Counted from the stretch's first letter, positions 50,553 through 62,200 are shown. The stretch: 64,000 nucleotides of DNA from Pirellulales bacterium (GCA_019636345.1 JAHBXQ010000002.1:930001-994000); one strand, 5' to 3'. Numbers and translations are program-made. The notes: generated by a model not told the origin, from the letters alone.

Positions 50553-52211
50553 CTAGAATCCGTCCCCCGCCAACTCGGATGCGATTGCGGCCCGCAAATC
50601 TTCGCGCGATCGGTAGTAGTCGACCGTTGCGTCGACGACCAGCATTTGGGCGTCGGCGACCGATTGTTCGCGCAAGTAGATCATCAAGATGTTGCTGCTT
50701 CCTTCGTCGAACAGCCGCCACTCGGCCTTTTCCATTTGGATTGCCAGCTCGACGTTGCGGCGGGCTTGCTTCAACTGGATGTAGTCGGCCGTGAGCGCCG
50801 TCATCGCGCTGCGTACGTCCGCGGCGATCTTCTGTTCGACCAGCCGCCTCTTAGCCGAGATCTGAGCCAGCTTTCCCTGGGCGGACTGCATCTTGCCTTG
50901 GGCTGCGCGCCGCTGGAACGGCACATCGAGCAGCATCCCCGCTTCGAGTTCGAATTCCGACTTGTCGCGCTTCGGGCTGGTCGGTTCGCCGACGTCCTGC
51001 GACGCGGTCATCACCCCGTCGATCGCCGGCAGCATGAGGTTCTGAGCCTGGCGCACCTCGACCGACGCCTGCTGACTGGCGTTGGCCAACAGCCGCACCT
51101 CGGGCCGCAGGGACAGGGCCTGGGCGATCTGACTCGCCAGTTGCTTTGAGTCGGGCTCTTCAACTGGCGGGAAATCCGCCGGCAGGCGTTCGGGGCCCGC
51201 CAGCAACGGCGTTCCGTCGGGGGAACGCAGGAAGATCGACAGTTTGATCGCCGCCTGCTGCAACTTGCGATCGGTCGCGACGAGTCGCGCCCTGCGCGAG
51301 ACGATCAGCCGCTCGTTGTCGACGAGTTCAATTCCCTTCACGCTCCCCAGCTCGACGCTCTGGCGGAGTTTGACCTGCCGCGTTTCCGCGATCTCGAGCA
51401 TCGACCGAGCGATTTCGACCTGCCGTCCCGCCGCGATCCAATCCCAGTAGGCGATCGAACCTTCGCGAACTGCGGCGATGATCTCCATTTGCACAAGCGG
51501 TTCAGCCGCCGCTTGCTGCAGCCGAGTCTTGAACACCGCTGCGCGCCGCTTGTCGATGTCCCGATCGCGGAGAAACGGCATCGCGAATCCGGTTTTGAAC
51601 TCGCCCCCTTTGTTCGTCTCGCGCTCGAGGTACCACGGTTCGAACACGCCGCGCCCCAGGCGATAACCGCCGAAGACTTGCCCGCCCCCCCAGGTATACT
51701 GCTTGGCGCCGAGCCCGTAGCGATAGTTCTCGTAGTACCCGGGCGAATCGGCGAGCGCTTCGCCGACGATGTTCAGATCGAATTCGCCCATCGCCTCCAG
51801 GGCTTGTCCCGCAGCAATTTGCCGCTCGCGCGCCGCCGCCTCGATCCCGGGATAATTCGCGTAGATGGCCTGGACGACGTCGTCAAGCGCAAGCGACTCC
51901 TCGGCGACTTGCGGCTCGATCGACTCGAAGTCGTCCCCGATCGGCGGCAGCGGCTCGACGACTTCCGCGGCCGGGTTGACGAGCGGGTCGGTTTCGCCCT
52001 TCTCCGCAGCCTGATACGCGACTTGGCGCACCGCGTCCGCAGGCGGAGACACTGCCGATACGTCGCTCGACACGACGGGCTTCTCGGGCGCAGCGACTTG
52101 GGCGGCCGGTTGCGCCGCGGGCTCGGTCAAGGCGTGAGGAGGCCCCGCCTTGCAACCGACGTACGCAACGGACGCTAGCGTCGCCAGCAGGGTGGCCGCT
52201 CGGTTCTTCAT
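50553..52211 (-). CDS. TolC-family outer membrane efflux protein
   Basis: A 552-residue protein. The ATG at 52211 shares one base with the HlyD stop (TGATG). The lipoprotein-like leader (ATLASVAYVGCKAG) is followed by a 90-residue Pro/Ala/Val-rich linker, then two TolC-type coiled-coil halves (LDDVVQAIYANYPGIEAAAR, and AQGKMQSAQGKLAQISAKRR in the second). TolC proteins form trimeric outer-membrane exit ducts. It is the last gene of the ABC-HlyD-TolC operon. Confidence 0.87.
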   Translation of the reverse strand: MKNRAATLLATLASVAYVGCKAGPPHALTEPAAQPAAQVAAPEKPVVSSDVSAVSPPADAVRQVAYQAAEKGETDPLVNPAAEVVEPLPPIGDDFESIEPQVAEESLALDDVVQAIYANYPGIEAAARERQIAAGQALEAMGEFDLNIVGEALADSPGYYENYRYGLGAKQYTWGGGQVFGGYRLGRGVFEPWYLERETNKGGEFKTGFAMPFLRDRDIDKRRAAVFKTRLQQAAAEPLVQMEIIAAVREGSIAYWDWIAAGRQVEIARSMLEIAETRQVKLRQSVELGSVKGIELVDNERLIVSRRARLVATDRKLQQAAIKLSIFLRSPDGTPLLAGPERLPADFPPVEEPDSKQLASQIAQALSLRPEVRLLANASQQASVEVRQAQNLMLPAIDGVMTASQDVGEPTSPKRDKSEFELEAGMLLDVPFQRRAAQGKMQSAQGKLAQISAKRRLVEQKIAADVRSAMTALTADYIQLKQARRNVELAIQMEKAEWRLFDEGSSNILMIYLREQSVADAQMLVVDATVDYYRSREDLRAAIASELAGDGF

Positions 52212-53575
52212 CAAAGCTTGAGCTTCGGTTTCTTGACGTCGTCTTTCCCGCCCTTGTCCATGTCCTTCGGCGCCTTGGACGAGACGACTGGCGGAAAACC
52301 GTTCATCTGTCGCCAAACCTCGTAGCCGAGCGTTACCTGTTTTAGCAGGACCCACCCGTTTGCCCGAACTCCCTGGCGAAGATAGCTCGTGTCGGGCCAC
52401 CCGCCGGCGTCGTGGGGATCAGGCAGCACGAGCACGCGGAATTGCCCGCTGCCGTTGTCCGTGGCGTCGACGATGACGACTTCGCCCCCGAAGGTGCCGA
52501 CCGCCACCGACGGCCAGCCGGCAAACTGCACCGCGGGCCATCCCTCGAATTGCAGCCGCACGTGTCGACCCGGCGAGATCAACGGCGCGTCGTTCCCCGA
52601 CACCCACAATTCGACTGCTCGTTGGGCGTTCTCCGGCACAAGCACGAACAGCGGGTCGCCTTGCTTGACAATTTCGCCCCCCTCGTTGACCAACAATCGC
52701 ACAATCGTGCCGCTGCGCGGCGCGGTGATGATCTGGCTCTGTTGAGTGGCGAGCTTCCCTTCGACTTCAGTGAGCTCCTTGCGCGCCAGTGCGACGTCGC
52801 CTGCGGCTTTCTGTTGTTCGGCTCGAGCGGCTTCGATGTACCCGGTCGCCTCGCGACGCTTCTGTTCAAGCTGCGACTTCTTGGCGCTTAGCGAGCTCTT
52901 GGCCGAAGTGATGTACGCCTCGGCCTGTCGCAGCTTCGCCTGCGCCTCGCGGTGCTGTCGTTCGGCGATTTCGACGTCCTGTTTCGAGGCCAATTGCGCC
53001 GTCAGCAGTTCGCGTTGCCGATCGAAGTACGCCTTCGCTTGGCTCTCGGCGGCGATTGCCGCATTCAGGCCTTGCACCTCGGCCTCGATCTTTTGCTCGG
53101 CCATCACGACTTCCTGAGCGGCCGCTGCGATTCCCAGCTCCTGAGCTTGCATGACCGCCGTGTACTTGTCGCTGTAGGCGCGCGCGACCTCCTCCGAGGC
53201 CGAAAGTTTTTCGTGGGCGGCTTCTCGCTGCAGCGCCAAGCGATCGAGCGCCGCCGGGTCGACGTCGCGCAGCTCGACGATCTCCTGCCCCCGTTCCACG
53301 CGGGCGCCTTCGCGAATTCCTTCTCCCCACTTGAACACCCGCCCCGAGATGTTCGCCTGAATCGTCTGCTGCCGCTCCAGCGGCGCATATGCGACGACTT
53401 GCCCGCTCCCCTTTACCGACTGCTGCCACGGCGCGAACAACATGGCCGCGATCATTGCCAACAGCAGGACCACGAGCGCATTGGCGATGCGCCGCGGGAT
53501 GCGCGGCGAGACGATCAATCGCAGCACCGGGAGATTCGCCTGCAGCAGTTCGCCGGAAGGTTGGCTGGTGAGCAT
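52211..53575 (-). CDS. HlyD-family membrane-fusion (periplasmic adaptor) protein
   Basis: A 454-residue adaptor. It has one N-terminal membrane helix (ANALVVLLLAMIAAMLFAPW, about 31-50), then a lipoyl half (QANISGRVFKWGEGIREGAR). A long coiled coil spans about 105-285, rich in A/Q/E/K, and the second lipoyl half is IITAPRSGTIVRLLVNEGGE. The C-terminus is lysine-rich. It starts two bases after the ABC gene stop and overlaps the TolC gene. In type I secretion it bridges the inner-membrane ABC protein and TolC. Confidence 0.9.
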   Translation of the reverse strand: MLTSQPSGELLQANLPVLRLIVSPRIPRRIANALVVLLLAMIAAMLFAPWQQSVKGSGQVVAYAPLERQQTIQANISGRVFKWGEGIREGARVERGQEIVELRDVDPAALDRLALQREAAHEKLSASEEVARAYSDKYTAVMQAQELGIAAAAQEVVMAEQKIEAEVQGLNAAIAAESQAKAYFDRQRELLTAQLASKQDVEIAERQHREAQAKLRQAEAYITSAKSSLSAKKSQLEQKRREATGYIEAARAEQQKAAGDVALARKELTEVEGKLATQQSQIITAPRSGTIVRLLVNEGGEIVKQGDPLFVLVPENAQRAVELWVSGNDAPLISPGRHVRLQFEGWPAVQFAGWPSVAVGTFGGEVVIVDATDNGSGQFRVLVLPDPHDAGGWPDTSYLRQGVRANGWVLLKQVTLGYEVWRQMNGFPPVVSSKAPKDMDKGGKDDVKKPKLKL

Positions 53576-53577
53576 GG

Positions 53578-55755
53578 TCAGTCTCCTGCGCCTGGCTCGT
53601 CGCGTCCGTTCAGAGGGAAGCGGCGATCCGATTGGCTGGGATCAAGGTTCACGACGCGCGACAGGGCTGCGGCGACCTCGCGCCGCCCCGTGGAAATGAT
53701 CAACGTCAGCTCGCCTGCGGTCGACGACAGACGGGGGAGAATTGTCGCCAACATGGGGTCGGGCAGGCCGTCGAGCAGGCCGTCGATCAGCAGCATTCGC
53801 GGGTTCCCGGCGAGCGCCCGGGCCAGCATCAGACGAACGTGCTGGTCGTAGGACAGTTCGTGCCCGCCGGTGGTGACCGAGGCGTCCAGCCCTTCGGGCA
53901 TCGCCAGCAGTTCGTCACGCAATTCGACCGTGGCGAGCGATTGTCTCACCCGCGCTTCGGTGGCCTGGGGCCGACCGAGGTGCAGGTTCTCGGCGATCGA
54001 GCCTTCGAAAATCTCGATTCGCCCGACGAGGGCCGCCTGATCAAGGATCGAATCGATCCTCAGCCGCCGCGCGTCGAAGCCGTCGAGTTCCACGTACCCC
54101 GAGGCCGGCGCCCGCAAGCCGACGATCGTCTCTAAGAGCCGGGTCCGGTCGGATGCGGCGCCGCCGACCAGAACGGCTTGCTCGCCAGGAGCGAGTCGCA
54201 GATTTGCGGCCGACTTTGACAGTCCCCCGGCCGACTCCACCCCCACGGAGTTCAAGGCGACGGAGATCCCCCCGCCGCGGACCGGCAGATCGACCCCTTC
54301 GCTGCGATTGATCGGCATGTCGAACAGGTATCCCAGCTTGTCGGCCGCGGCCACGACGTCGTAGTAGCTCTCGACATGCTTGCCGATCTTGGCGAACGAG
54401 CCGACGATCACGGTGACGATCAGTTCCGCGGCCACCAATTGGCCGAGCGTCAGCTCGCCTTGGATGACGAGCCATCCCCCCAGCCCGAGCAGGACTGTGC
54501 TGGCGATCGCCTGCAAGCCAAGCGCGGCGACGATTTGCCGCATCAGCACGCGGAAGTGGGCCTGCCGGGCGAGCAGGTAGTTCGTCACCTGCCGGTCGGC
54601 GACGTCGAGGGCGAACTTCATCGAGCTGCGCCCGTGGAAGGTCGTGCGATGGCGGGCCAGTTCCTGCAACCACGCTGCGGTGCGGTACTTGTATTTTGAC
54701 TCGTCGACGGCGCTCTTCACGGCGCCGCGTCCCAACACGAGCACGATGCCCGCTACGATCGCCAGCAGGATGAGGTCGAACCCCAAGAGCAGGGGGTGAT
54801 AAAACGCGATCACTGTCATGCCGACGAACGTTTGCAGCGCAAGCGCGACGCCGTCCAGCAACAACTGCGAGGTCACCTTCTGCACGGTCACCACGTCGAA
54901 AAACCGATTGACGAACTCGGGGCCGTAGTGGTGATCCCAAAACTCGGTCTGAACGCGCGGCAGACGCTGCGACAGATCGGCGCTGACCCGAACGTAGATC
55001 CGCTGCTGAATGATCTCCGCAATGTAAGTTTGCAGGGCTCGCAGGGCCGCCGAAAAACCGAGGAACACTAGCAGAATCACGGCTAGCACGACGACCGGCT
55101 GCAGCAGTCGGCCGAACGCCACCGTGTTGACGAGCGCCTCGACGGCGATCGGCGTCGACAACGTCAGCAGCCCGACCACGACGGCGAACACCAGAATGAC
55201 CCCGATGTCGCCGCGATCGGGGCGCAGCAGCCCCACGAAACGCGACAGGGGGGACCGCGAGCGATCTGCCGGCGGTTCGCAGGGCAGCAAGCCTTGCAGG
55301 GAGATCCAGTCGAGCGGTTCGTCCGACGCCCCGATGCGCTGGCCCAATTCCTTCGGCGTAATCCAGTGAGCGTGGTCGGGATCGTGCGACGAAACGACCT
55401 CGAGCTTGCCGCCGCGGTGGTCGACGACCAACAGCCATTCAAGTTCCCCGGCGTCACTGGCCGAGATTCGGGCCAGCGGGGCGCCTCCTCTGACCAAACC
55501 GATCGCCGCCTTCAAGTCGAACTGCAACTGGTCGGCCCGCAGGTTCAGTTCGGGGGCGATCTCCGTCAACGCATCACGCCAGCTCTCCGGCGTCGCATCG
55601 GGCGCTTGAAGCAGCGCAGAAGTCAGGCCACGTCGGGTCCGCCCCCGGTCAAGAGGCATGGAGATCCAACGGCAGGCGGCGTCGAGCATTTCGACGAGCC
55701 GCGTCGCCGTATCCGAGGCATGAGGCTGTGCATCAAGGCCGGCATCGTTCGTCAT
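53578..55755 (-). CDS. ABC exporter-like protein with degenerate ATPase domain
   Basis: A 725-residue type I secretion-like ABC protein. The first 160 residues may be a decayed C39-like domain (ELEWLLVVDHRGGKLEVVSS). Six membrane helices follow (about 180-460, FAVVVGLLTLSTPIAVEALV onwards). The nucleotide-binding domain has lost every key motif: Walker A reads GGAASDRT (about 531) with no GK, the Q-loop region has G for Q (ALVGRIEIF), the signature is LSYDQ instead of LSGGQ, Walker B is LLIDGLLDG with no glutamate, and the H-loop is IISTGRR with no histidine. ATP hydrolysis is therefore unlikely. The frame is intact and the HlyD and TolC partners look normal, so the protein is probably still used. 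Confidence 0.88.
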   Translation of the reverse strand: MTNDAGLDAQPHASDTATRLVEMLDAACRWISMPLDRGRTRRGLTSALLQAPDATPESWRDALTEIAPELNLRADQLQFDLKAAIGLVRGGAPLARISASDAGELEWLLVVDHRGGKLEVVSSHDPDHAHWITPKELGQRIGASDEPLDWISLQGLLPCEPPADRSRSPLSRFVGLLRPDRGDIGVILVFAVVVGLLTLSTPIAVEALVNTVAFGRLLQPVVVLAVILLVFLGFSAALRALQTYIAEIIQQRIYVRVSADLSQRLPRVQTEFWDHHYGPEFVNRFFDVVTVQKVTSQLLLDGVALALQTFVGMTVIAFYHPLLLGFDLILLAIVAGIVLVLGRGAVKSAVDESKYKYRTAAWLQELARHRTTFHGRSSMKFALDVADRQVTNYLLARQAHFRVLMRQIVAALGLQAIASTVLLGLGGWLVIQGELTLGQLVAAELIVTVIVGSFAKIGKHVESYYDVVAAADKLGYLFDMPINRSEGVDLPVRGGGISVALNSVGVESAGGLSKSAANLRLAPGEQAVLVGGAASDRTRLLETIVGLRAPASGYVELDGFDARRLRIDSILDQAALVGRIEIFEGSIAENLHLGRPQATEARVRQSLATVELRDELLAMPEGLDASVTTGGHELSYDQHVRLMLARALAGNPRMLLIDGLLDGLPDPMLATILPRLSSTAGELTLIISTGRREVAAALSRVVNLDPSQSDRRFPLNGRDEPGAGD

Positions 55756-56653
55756 GGCGCGTCGAGCAAGCAAGGATGTTGCGAGGAGCAGCGGCCGCGG
55801 CCCTCGAGAGTCGCAACCCGATGAGAATTACCGTTTTTGCGACTGTCGAAGGCAGGCCTTCCATCGTTCGTCGCATTTCGCGACTCGCCAAACGCCATAG
55901 GGTCTATTGTCCAATGACTCGGGGGGGGCGCAGACCGCGCTGCAGGCAGCCGGCGACGCCGCTGCCTCGCTGTTGGGGTTCCCGATTTGTCCGCGTTCCG
56001 AGTTTTCGACGCTGGTTCGTTCGCCGCGGCAGGCCGCCGATCCCATTGACTGTACTGAATCTAGACATTCGTCTGAAAGGGCAATCGACGCTGAGAATCG
56101 ACCGTTCGACCGCAAACGGCGGGGATGATCAACCACGACGTCGCTTGCGTATCTCGGCTGCCGATGGCGAGGCGTCCCGCTTGGTGGCCCGTCATCGCGT
56201 GCATTTTTCCTTGAACACAGCGGCTTGTCGGCGGCATGGCCGCCATTCCGGCGCTGTCTTGCCGTCTCGCAGACGAAGGTCAGGAGCCGAATTTCCAATC
56301 GTCGGACGCCCGCCGTGACCATCGCGCGGCGAGAAGCGTTGAAACCTCCGAGAGCAAAGAGTCGGACACGCCACGGCGAAGGCGGTTCTGCCCCAGCCCG
56401 CCAGGGTGAGGCTGGCGCACTTTTTGCTTAACCGTCCTGCAATCCCTCGCACTCACGCCCCGCTGGGGGAACGTTTGTCGCCAGATTCGGGAAAACACGC
56501 TAGATTTAGCGACTATCGGCACGGCAGTCGAAAACACCAACAAACGAAGCACCGCTGCCGGGCGGCACGCCGATGCTTCGTTGGCGAGCATCTATGCGCA
56601 GAGAATAGGCAAGCAGCGATTCCCTGGGCCAATGTCGGAAGGCGGAACCTCCC
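55756..56653. other. Intergenic region between the ABC operon and the ATP-grasp operon
   Basis: About 900 bp without a supportable gene, although some short open frames exist. It must contain two divergent promoters. A small inverted repeat, CGCTA-GATT-TAGCG (56498-56511), sits about 145 bp before the ATP-grasp gene and shares its arms with the repeat at 21391-21410; this may be chance. Confidence 0.5.
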
Positions 56654-58108
56654 ATGGCGTACTCATCCCCAAGCTACGACGAGATGTTCATCGACGCCGA
56701 TGAACCTCGTTCCGCTTGTCGCGGGTTTTGCGAACGACTCAAGACGATCCCCGGCGACGAGCTCAGCACCCGCCAACTCGCGGCGGAAGCGAGCCTGCGG
56801 GACCTCGGGATCACCTTCAACGTCTACGGCCACGAGGACGGCGCCGAAAAGGTCTGGCCGTTCGACATCGTGCCGCGGATCCTCGACGAGCGCGAGTGGC
56901 AACGGGTCGATCAGGGACTGCGGCAGCGCGTCTCCGCGCTCAACATGTTCGTCGACGACGTTTACAACGGTCGCCGCATTCTGCACGACGGGATCGTCCC
57001 CGAAGACCTGATCTTCTCGGCGCCGACCTATCGGCCGCAGCTCGAAGGGTTCAGCCCCGTCAACAAAATCTGGTGCCACGTCAGCGGCGTCGATTTGGTC
57101 CGCCACCAGGACGGCACGATCTACGTGCTTGAGGACAACCTGCGCTGCCCCTCGGGGGTGTCGTACGTCCTTGAAAACCGCGAGATCATGAAGCGCACTT
57201 TTCCGCAGGTTTTCGAGGGGATGTCGATCGCTCCGGTGGAAGAGTACCCCGAGCGATTGCTGCAAATGCTGCTCGCTTGCGCCCCGCCGAACGCCTACTC
57301 GCCGACGGCCGTGGTCCTCACCCCCGGGGTGTTCAACTCGGCTTACTTCGAGCACACGCTCTTGTCGCAGGAGATGGGGGTCGAGCTCGTCCAGGGCGCC
57401 GACCTGTTCGTCCGCGACGATCACGTGTTCATGAAGACGACGCAAGGCCCCCGCCGGGTCGACGTGATCTATCGCCGGATCGACGACGACTTTCTCGATC
57501 CGCGTCACTTCCGCCCCGATTCCGTCCTGGGGGCGCCCGGGCTGCTCGAGGCTTACCGCCGCGGGAACGTCACGCTCGCCAACGCCCCCGGCACGGGCAT
57601 CGCCGACGACAAGGCGGTCTACGCCTACGTCCCCCAGATGATCAAATACTACCTGAGCGAGGATCCGATCCTGGAGAACGTGCCGACGTTCTTGTGTTCC
57701 GACGAATCGCAGCGCGAGCACGTCATCGCGAACATTCACGAGTTGGTGGTGAAGCCGACCAACGAATCGGGGGGCTATGGAATCCTCATCGGTCCGCATG
57801 CCAGTCAGGCTGAACGCGAGGAGTGCGTCGCGCGGGTTCGCAGCAACCCGCGCAATTACATCGCCCAGCCGATGTTGAACCTGTCGACGGCCCCGACGAT
57901 CGCAAACGGTGCGCTCGCTCCGCGACACGTCGATCTGCGGCCGTTCGTGCTCTGCGGCGAGAATATTTACGTGATGCCCGGCGGTTTGACGCGCGTAGCG
58001 TTGAAGGAAGGCTCGATGGTGGTCAATTCTTCCCAAGGCGGGGGAAGCAAAGACACCTGGGTCTTGCGGCTCTCGAACGGACGACTGGCCGCCCCCAGCG
58101 CGAATTAG
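56654..58108 (+). CDS. Circularly permuted type 2 ATP-grasp protein
   Basis: A 484-residue ligase-like protein of the CP_ATPgrasp_2 (DUF404/DUF407) family. Visible landmarks are [38 protein letters not shown] then [27 protein letters not shown], the nucleotide-loop-like [14 protein letters not shown], and a C-terminal [20 protein letters not shown] followed by [12 protein letters not shown]. Family members are proposed to form amide bonds between peptides or amino acids. The start has GGAAGG upstream. It is the first gene of a four-gene operon with alpha-E and transglutaminase partners. Confidence 0.9.
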   Translation: MAYSSPSYDEMFIDADEPRSACRGFCERLKTIPGDELSTRQLAAEASLRDLGITFNVYGHEDGAEKVWPFDIVPRILDEREWQRVDQGLRQRVSALNMFVDDVYNGRRILHDGIVPEDLIFSAPTYRPQLEGFSPVNKIWCHVSGVDLVRHQDGTIYVLEDNLRCPSGVSYVLENREIMKRTFPQVFEGMSIAPVEEYPERLLQMLLACAPPNAYSPTAVVLTPGVFNSAYFEHTLLSQEMGVELVQGADLFVRDDHVFMKTTQGPRRVDVIYRRIDDDFLDPRHFRPDSVLGAPGLLEAYRRGNVTLANAPGTGIADDKAVYAYVPQMIKYYLSEDPILENVPTFLCSDESQREHVIANIHELVVKPTNESGGYGILIGPHASQAEREECVARVRSNPRNYIAQPMLNLSTAPTIANGALAPRHVDLRPFVLCGENIYVMPGGLTRVALKEGSMVVNSSQGGGSKDTWVLRLSNGRLAAPSAN

Positions 58109-58118
58109 GGGGGCGGGC

Positions 58119-59099
58119 ATGCTGAGCCGGGTCGCCGATTCTCTGTACTGGATGAACAGGTACGTCGAACGCGCCGAAAACGTGGCGCGGTTTCTCGACG
58201 TCAATTACAATCTCACCCTCGGCGAAGGGGGCGGGCTGGGGCACCAGTGGTCGCCGCTGGTCAATACCACGGGGGACCATGAGCGGTTCATCGAGCTGTA
58301 CGGCGAATCGAATCGCGCCAACGTGGTGCAGTTCCTCGCGTTCGACGATCGCAATCCCAATTCGATCATCAGTTGCATCACAAGCGCCCGCGAAAACGCC
58401 CGCAGCGTCCGCGAGACGATCACCACGGACATGTGGGAGCAGGTCAACAAGTTCTACCTGCTGGTGCGGGCCGCAGCCCGGGCCCACAAATCGGGAGACA
58501 ACGCCAACGCCTTCTGCCTGGCCGTCAAGTTGGCCAGCCATACGCTGGTAGGAATCACCTATACCACCATGTCCCACGGCGAGGCGTGGCACTTCCTGCG
58601 GATGGGCCGGCTCATCGAGCGGGCCGACAAAACGTCGCGGATCGTCGACGTGCAGTACTATCTGCTCTTGCCGACGTTGGACGACGTGGGCGGTTCGCTC
58701 GACGTGGTCCGCTGGTCGGCCCTGCTGCGGTCGACCAGCGCCCTGACGATGTACCGTCGGGTCCATGGCCAGATCCGCCCCGAGCGGGTGGCGGAGTTCC
58801 TGATCCTCGACCGCGATTTTCCCAGGGCGATGCGGTTTTGCGTGTTAGGAGCGCAAAATTCGTTACAGCACATCACCGGCACGGCCGCCGGCACGTTCCG
58901 CCGCCGTTCCGAGCAGCTTCTGGGCCGGTTCCGGGCGGTCCTCGATTACACGAGCATCGCCGACGTGATTCAGCGGGGAATGCACGAGTACATCGACGAT
59001 TTTCAGACTAAACTTAATGAAATCGACGACGCCATTCAGACCGATTTTTTCAAGCAAGGCGGGATGAACGAATCGGGGCAGCGTCAGTCGCAGATTTGA
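58119..59099 (+). CDS. Alpha-E domain protein (DUF403)
   Basis: A 326-residue all-helical protein. It begins with the diagnostic MLSRVADSLYWMNRYVERAE, and the central HGEAWHFLRMGRLIERADKT is also typical. Its biochemical role is unknown; it almost always travels with CP ATP-grasp and transglutaminase genes, as here (10 bp after the ATP-grasp gene). It may be an adaptor or substrate-binding component of the ligase system. Confidence 0.92.
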   Translation: MLSRVADSLYWMNRYVERAENVARFLDVNYNLTLGEGGGLGHQWSPLVNTTGDHERFIELYGESNRANVVQFLAFDDRNPNSIISCITSARENARSVRETITTDMWEQVNKFYLLVRAAARAHKSGDNANAFCLAVKLASHTLVGITYTTMSHGEAWHFLRMGRLIERADKTSRIVDVQYYLLLPTLDDVGGSLDVVRWSALLRSTSALTMYRRVHGQIRPERVAEFLILDRDFPRAMRFCVLGAQNSLQHITGTAAGTFRRRSEQLLGRFRAVLDYTSIADVIQRGMHEYIDDFQTKLNEIDDAIQTDFFKQGGMNESGQRQSQI

Positions 59100-59240
59100 G
59101 TTGAGAGTTCTTTCCCGCGATGGTCGCAGTCGCTTGCGCGCTGATCGATCTTCGCCCCCACCTTGCTGACCGTGCGCTTCCTCGCCCCCTGTCGGCGCGG
59201 CTGGCGCGGCGGAACGGTCCGGCCCCGGAATACCGCCCCG

Positions 59241-62200
59241 ATGAGCATTCGCGTTGCGCTGCACCACAAGACGAGCTACTCCTACGATCGGCTGATCGAA
59301 GTGAGCCCGCAAATCATCCGCCTCCGCCCGGCGGTCCATTGCCGGACGCCGGTGCTTAGCTACTCGCTGCGCGTCGCGCCGGAGCAGCACTTCCTCAACT
59401 GGCAGCAGGACGCCTTCGGCAACTTCCTGGCCCGCTGCGTCTTTCCCGAAAAAATCGGCTCGCTCTCGATCGAGATCGACTTGGTCGCCGAGATGAAGTC
59501 GATCAATCCGTTCGATTTCTTCCTGGAGCCGTACGCCGAGTCGTTCCCGTTTGCGTACGAGGCGGCGGAGCTGGCCGATCTCAAGCCGTACTTTGCGACC
59601 GCGCCGGTCGGTCGACTGTTCCACGCATTTCTCGGCTCGGTCGATCGAACGCCGCGCCGGACGATCGACTTTTTGGTCGAATTGAACCAGCGGCTGCAGC
59701 ACGAGATCAAGTACTTGGTGCGCATGGAGCCGGGCGTGCAAACCCCGGAGGAATCGCTCGAGCGCGGCAGCGGCTCGTGCCGCGACTCGGCGTGGCTGCT
59801 CGTCCAGTTGCTGCGCCATCTCGGGTTTGCGGCGCGGTTCGCCTCGGGGTATCTCATTCAATTGGTCGCGGACGTCAAGCCGCTCGAGGGCCCCGAGGGT
59901 CCGACCGCCGACTTCACCGATCTGCACGCCTGGACCGAGGTCTATCTCCCCGGCGCCGGCTGGGTCGGGCTCGACCCGACCTCCGGCCTACTGGCGGGCG
60001 AGGGGCACCTGCCGCTGGCCTGCACGCCGTCCCCGATTTCCGCGGCCCCGATCACCGGTTCCCACGAGATGTGCGAGGTCGAGTTCGACTTCGCCATGAG
60101 CGTGGCGCGGGTCCACGAGGACCCGCGCGTCACCAAGCCCTACACCGAACAGCAGTGGGAGCGGATCGAGACCTTGGGGCACGTGGTCGACGATCGACTC
60201 GCCGCCAACGACGTTCGCTTGACCATGGGGGGCGAGCCGACGTTCGTCTCGATCGACGACATGACCGGCGACGAATGGCAAACGGCCGCCGTTGGCCCCA
60301 CGAAACGACGCCTTGCAGGCGACCTGCTGATGCGGCTGAAGTCGCGGTTCGCCCCCACGGGACTCGTCCATCACGGCCAAGGAAAGTGGTACCCCGGCGA
60401 GTCGCTGCCGCGCTGGGCGATGCACAACTACTGGCGGCTCGACGGCGAACCAATCTGGCTCGATCCCGCCCTGTTCGCCGACATCGAAGGGGACTACGGT
60501 CACACCGCGGCCGACGCGATGACGTTCATTCGGTCTTTGGCTGAGCGGCTGGCGGTGAATCCTGACCACGCCGTCCACGCGTTTGAAGACGTCATGTACT
60601 ATACGTGGCGCGAACGACGCCTGCCGGCCAACGTCGACGTGCACGACTCGAAGCTCGAAGACGCCGAAGAACGGGCTCGCATCGCCCGAGTGTTCGAGCA
60701 GGGGATCACCCAGCCGGTCGGCACGGTCCTGCCGCTGCAGTTTCGCTGGTGGGAGGAATCTCCCCGTTGGCAAAGCGGCGCCTGGGTCGTGCGCAGCGAC
60801 GAAATGTTCCTCATCCCCGGCGATTCGCCGATGGGATACCGACTGCCGCTGCAGTCGCTGCTGTACGCGGGGGGCGACGCGGCGGCGGCCGAGTACTACG
60901 CCCTCGACCCGCTGGACGCCACGGCCGCGTTGCCCCCCTATCGCGCGCTCCGTCAACGCCGAGACGAGGTCCCCTGGTCGGTCGGATACTACGGCAACGG
61001 CGTCGCCGACTCCACGGCCGTCGCGGTCCGCCGGCAGCGGCAATTGACCGCGGTCGGCGCCGACGGAGGCCACGGATTTGCGGGCGGCGACGAGGGCGAT
61101 TCCGATTCGCACGCCGAAACGCCCGACTCGCCCCGCGCGACCCGCGGCGGCGAACCGTACAAAGTCGACGGCTGGTACGGCGACCCGAGCGACGTCGTGC
61201 GGACCGCCCTCTGCGTCGAACCGCGCGAAGGGAAGCTGCACGTCTTCATGCCGCCGATCGATCGGCTGGAAGTCTATCTCGATCTCGTCGCGGCCGTGGA
61301 ACAAACGGCCGAAGCGCTGGCGACGCCGGTCGTGCTCGAAGGCTATCTCCCCCCCCACGACAGCCGGTTGCAGCACATCAAGATCTCTCCCGACCCGGGC
61401 GTGATCGAGGTCAACGTCCATCCGGCGCACAACTGGGGCGAACTGGTCGAGATCACCTCGGGCATCTACGAGGACGCCCGGCAATCGCGGCTCGGGACCG
61501 AAAAGTTCGATCTCGACGGGTCCCACACCGGCACCGGAGGCGGCAACCACGTGGTGCTCGGCGGCGCGACGCCGGCCGACAGTCCCTGGCTCCGCCGCCC
61601 CGATTTGCTCAAGAGTTTTCTCTCCTACTGGCACAACCATCCGTCGCTGTCGTATCTGTTCTGCAACAAGTTCATCGGCCCCACCAGCCAAGCGCCGCGA
61701 GTCGACGAGGGGCGGGCCGACGCGCTGTACGAACTGAAGATCGCCTTCGAGCAGATCCAGCGCGACGCGCCGTGTCCTCCCTGGAAGGTCGACCGCGTGT
61801 TCCGGCACCTGCTGGTCGACGGCACCGGCAACACGCACCGCGCCGAGTTTTGCATCGACAAGCTCTTTTCGCCCGACACGGCGTCCGGCCGTTTGGGGCT
61901 GGTCGAGTTCCGCGCGTTCGAGATGCCCCCCCATGTCCGGATGAGCCTCACGCAACAGTTGCTCATCCGCACGCTCGTGGCCCGCTTCTGGGAGCGGCCG
62001 TACGAAGCGCCGCTGGTGACCTGGAACACGACGCTGCACGATCGCTGGATGTTGCCTCATTTCGTCTGGCAGGACTTCTGCGGCGTCGTCGAGGATTGCC
62101 GCGCCGAGGGGTACGAACTGGAGACGGAGTGGTTCGCGCCCCACCTCGAGTTCCGCTTCCCCAAGATCGGCGCCTTCGTTCACCGGGGCGTCGAGGTCGA

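Noticed and set aside
48181-50721. 846-codon minus-strand frame across the GH128 and SHD1 genes
   Set aside because: It spans two clear plus-strand genes and their intergenic gap, with no motifs of its own.
53578-55755. Calling the ABC gene a pseudogene
   Set aside because: The frame is full length, overlaps closely with intact partners and keeps membrane helices; loss of motifs without frameshifts suggests a retained non-ATPase role.
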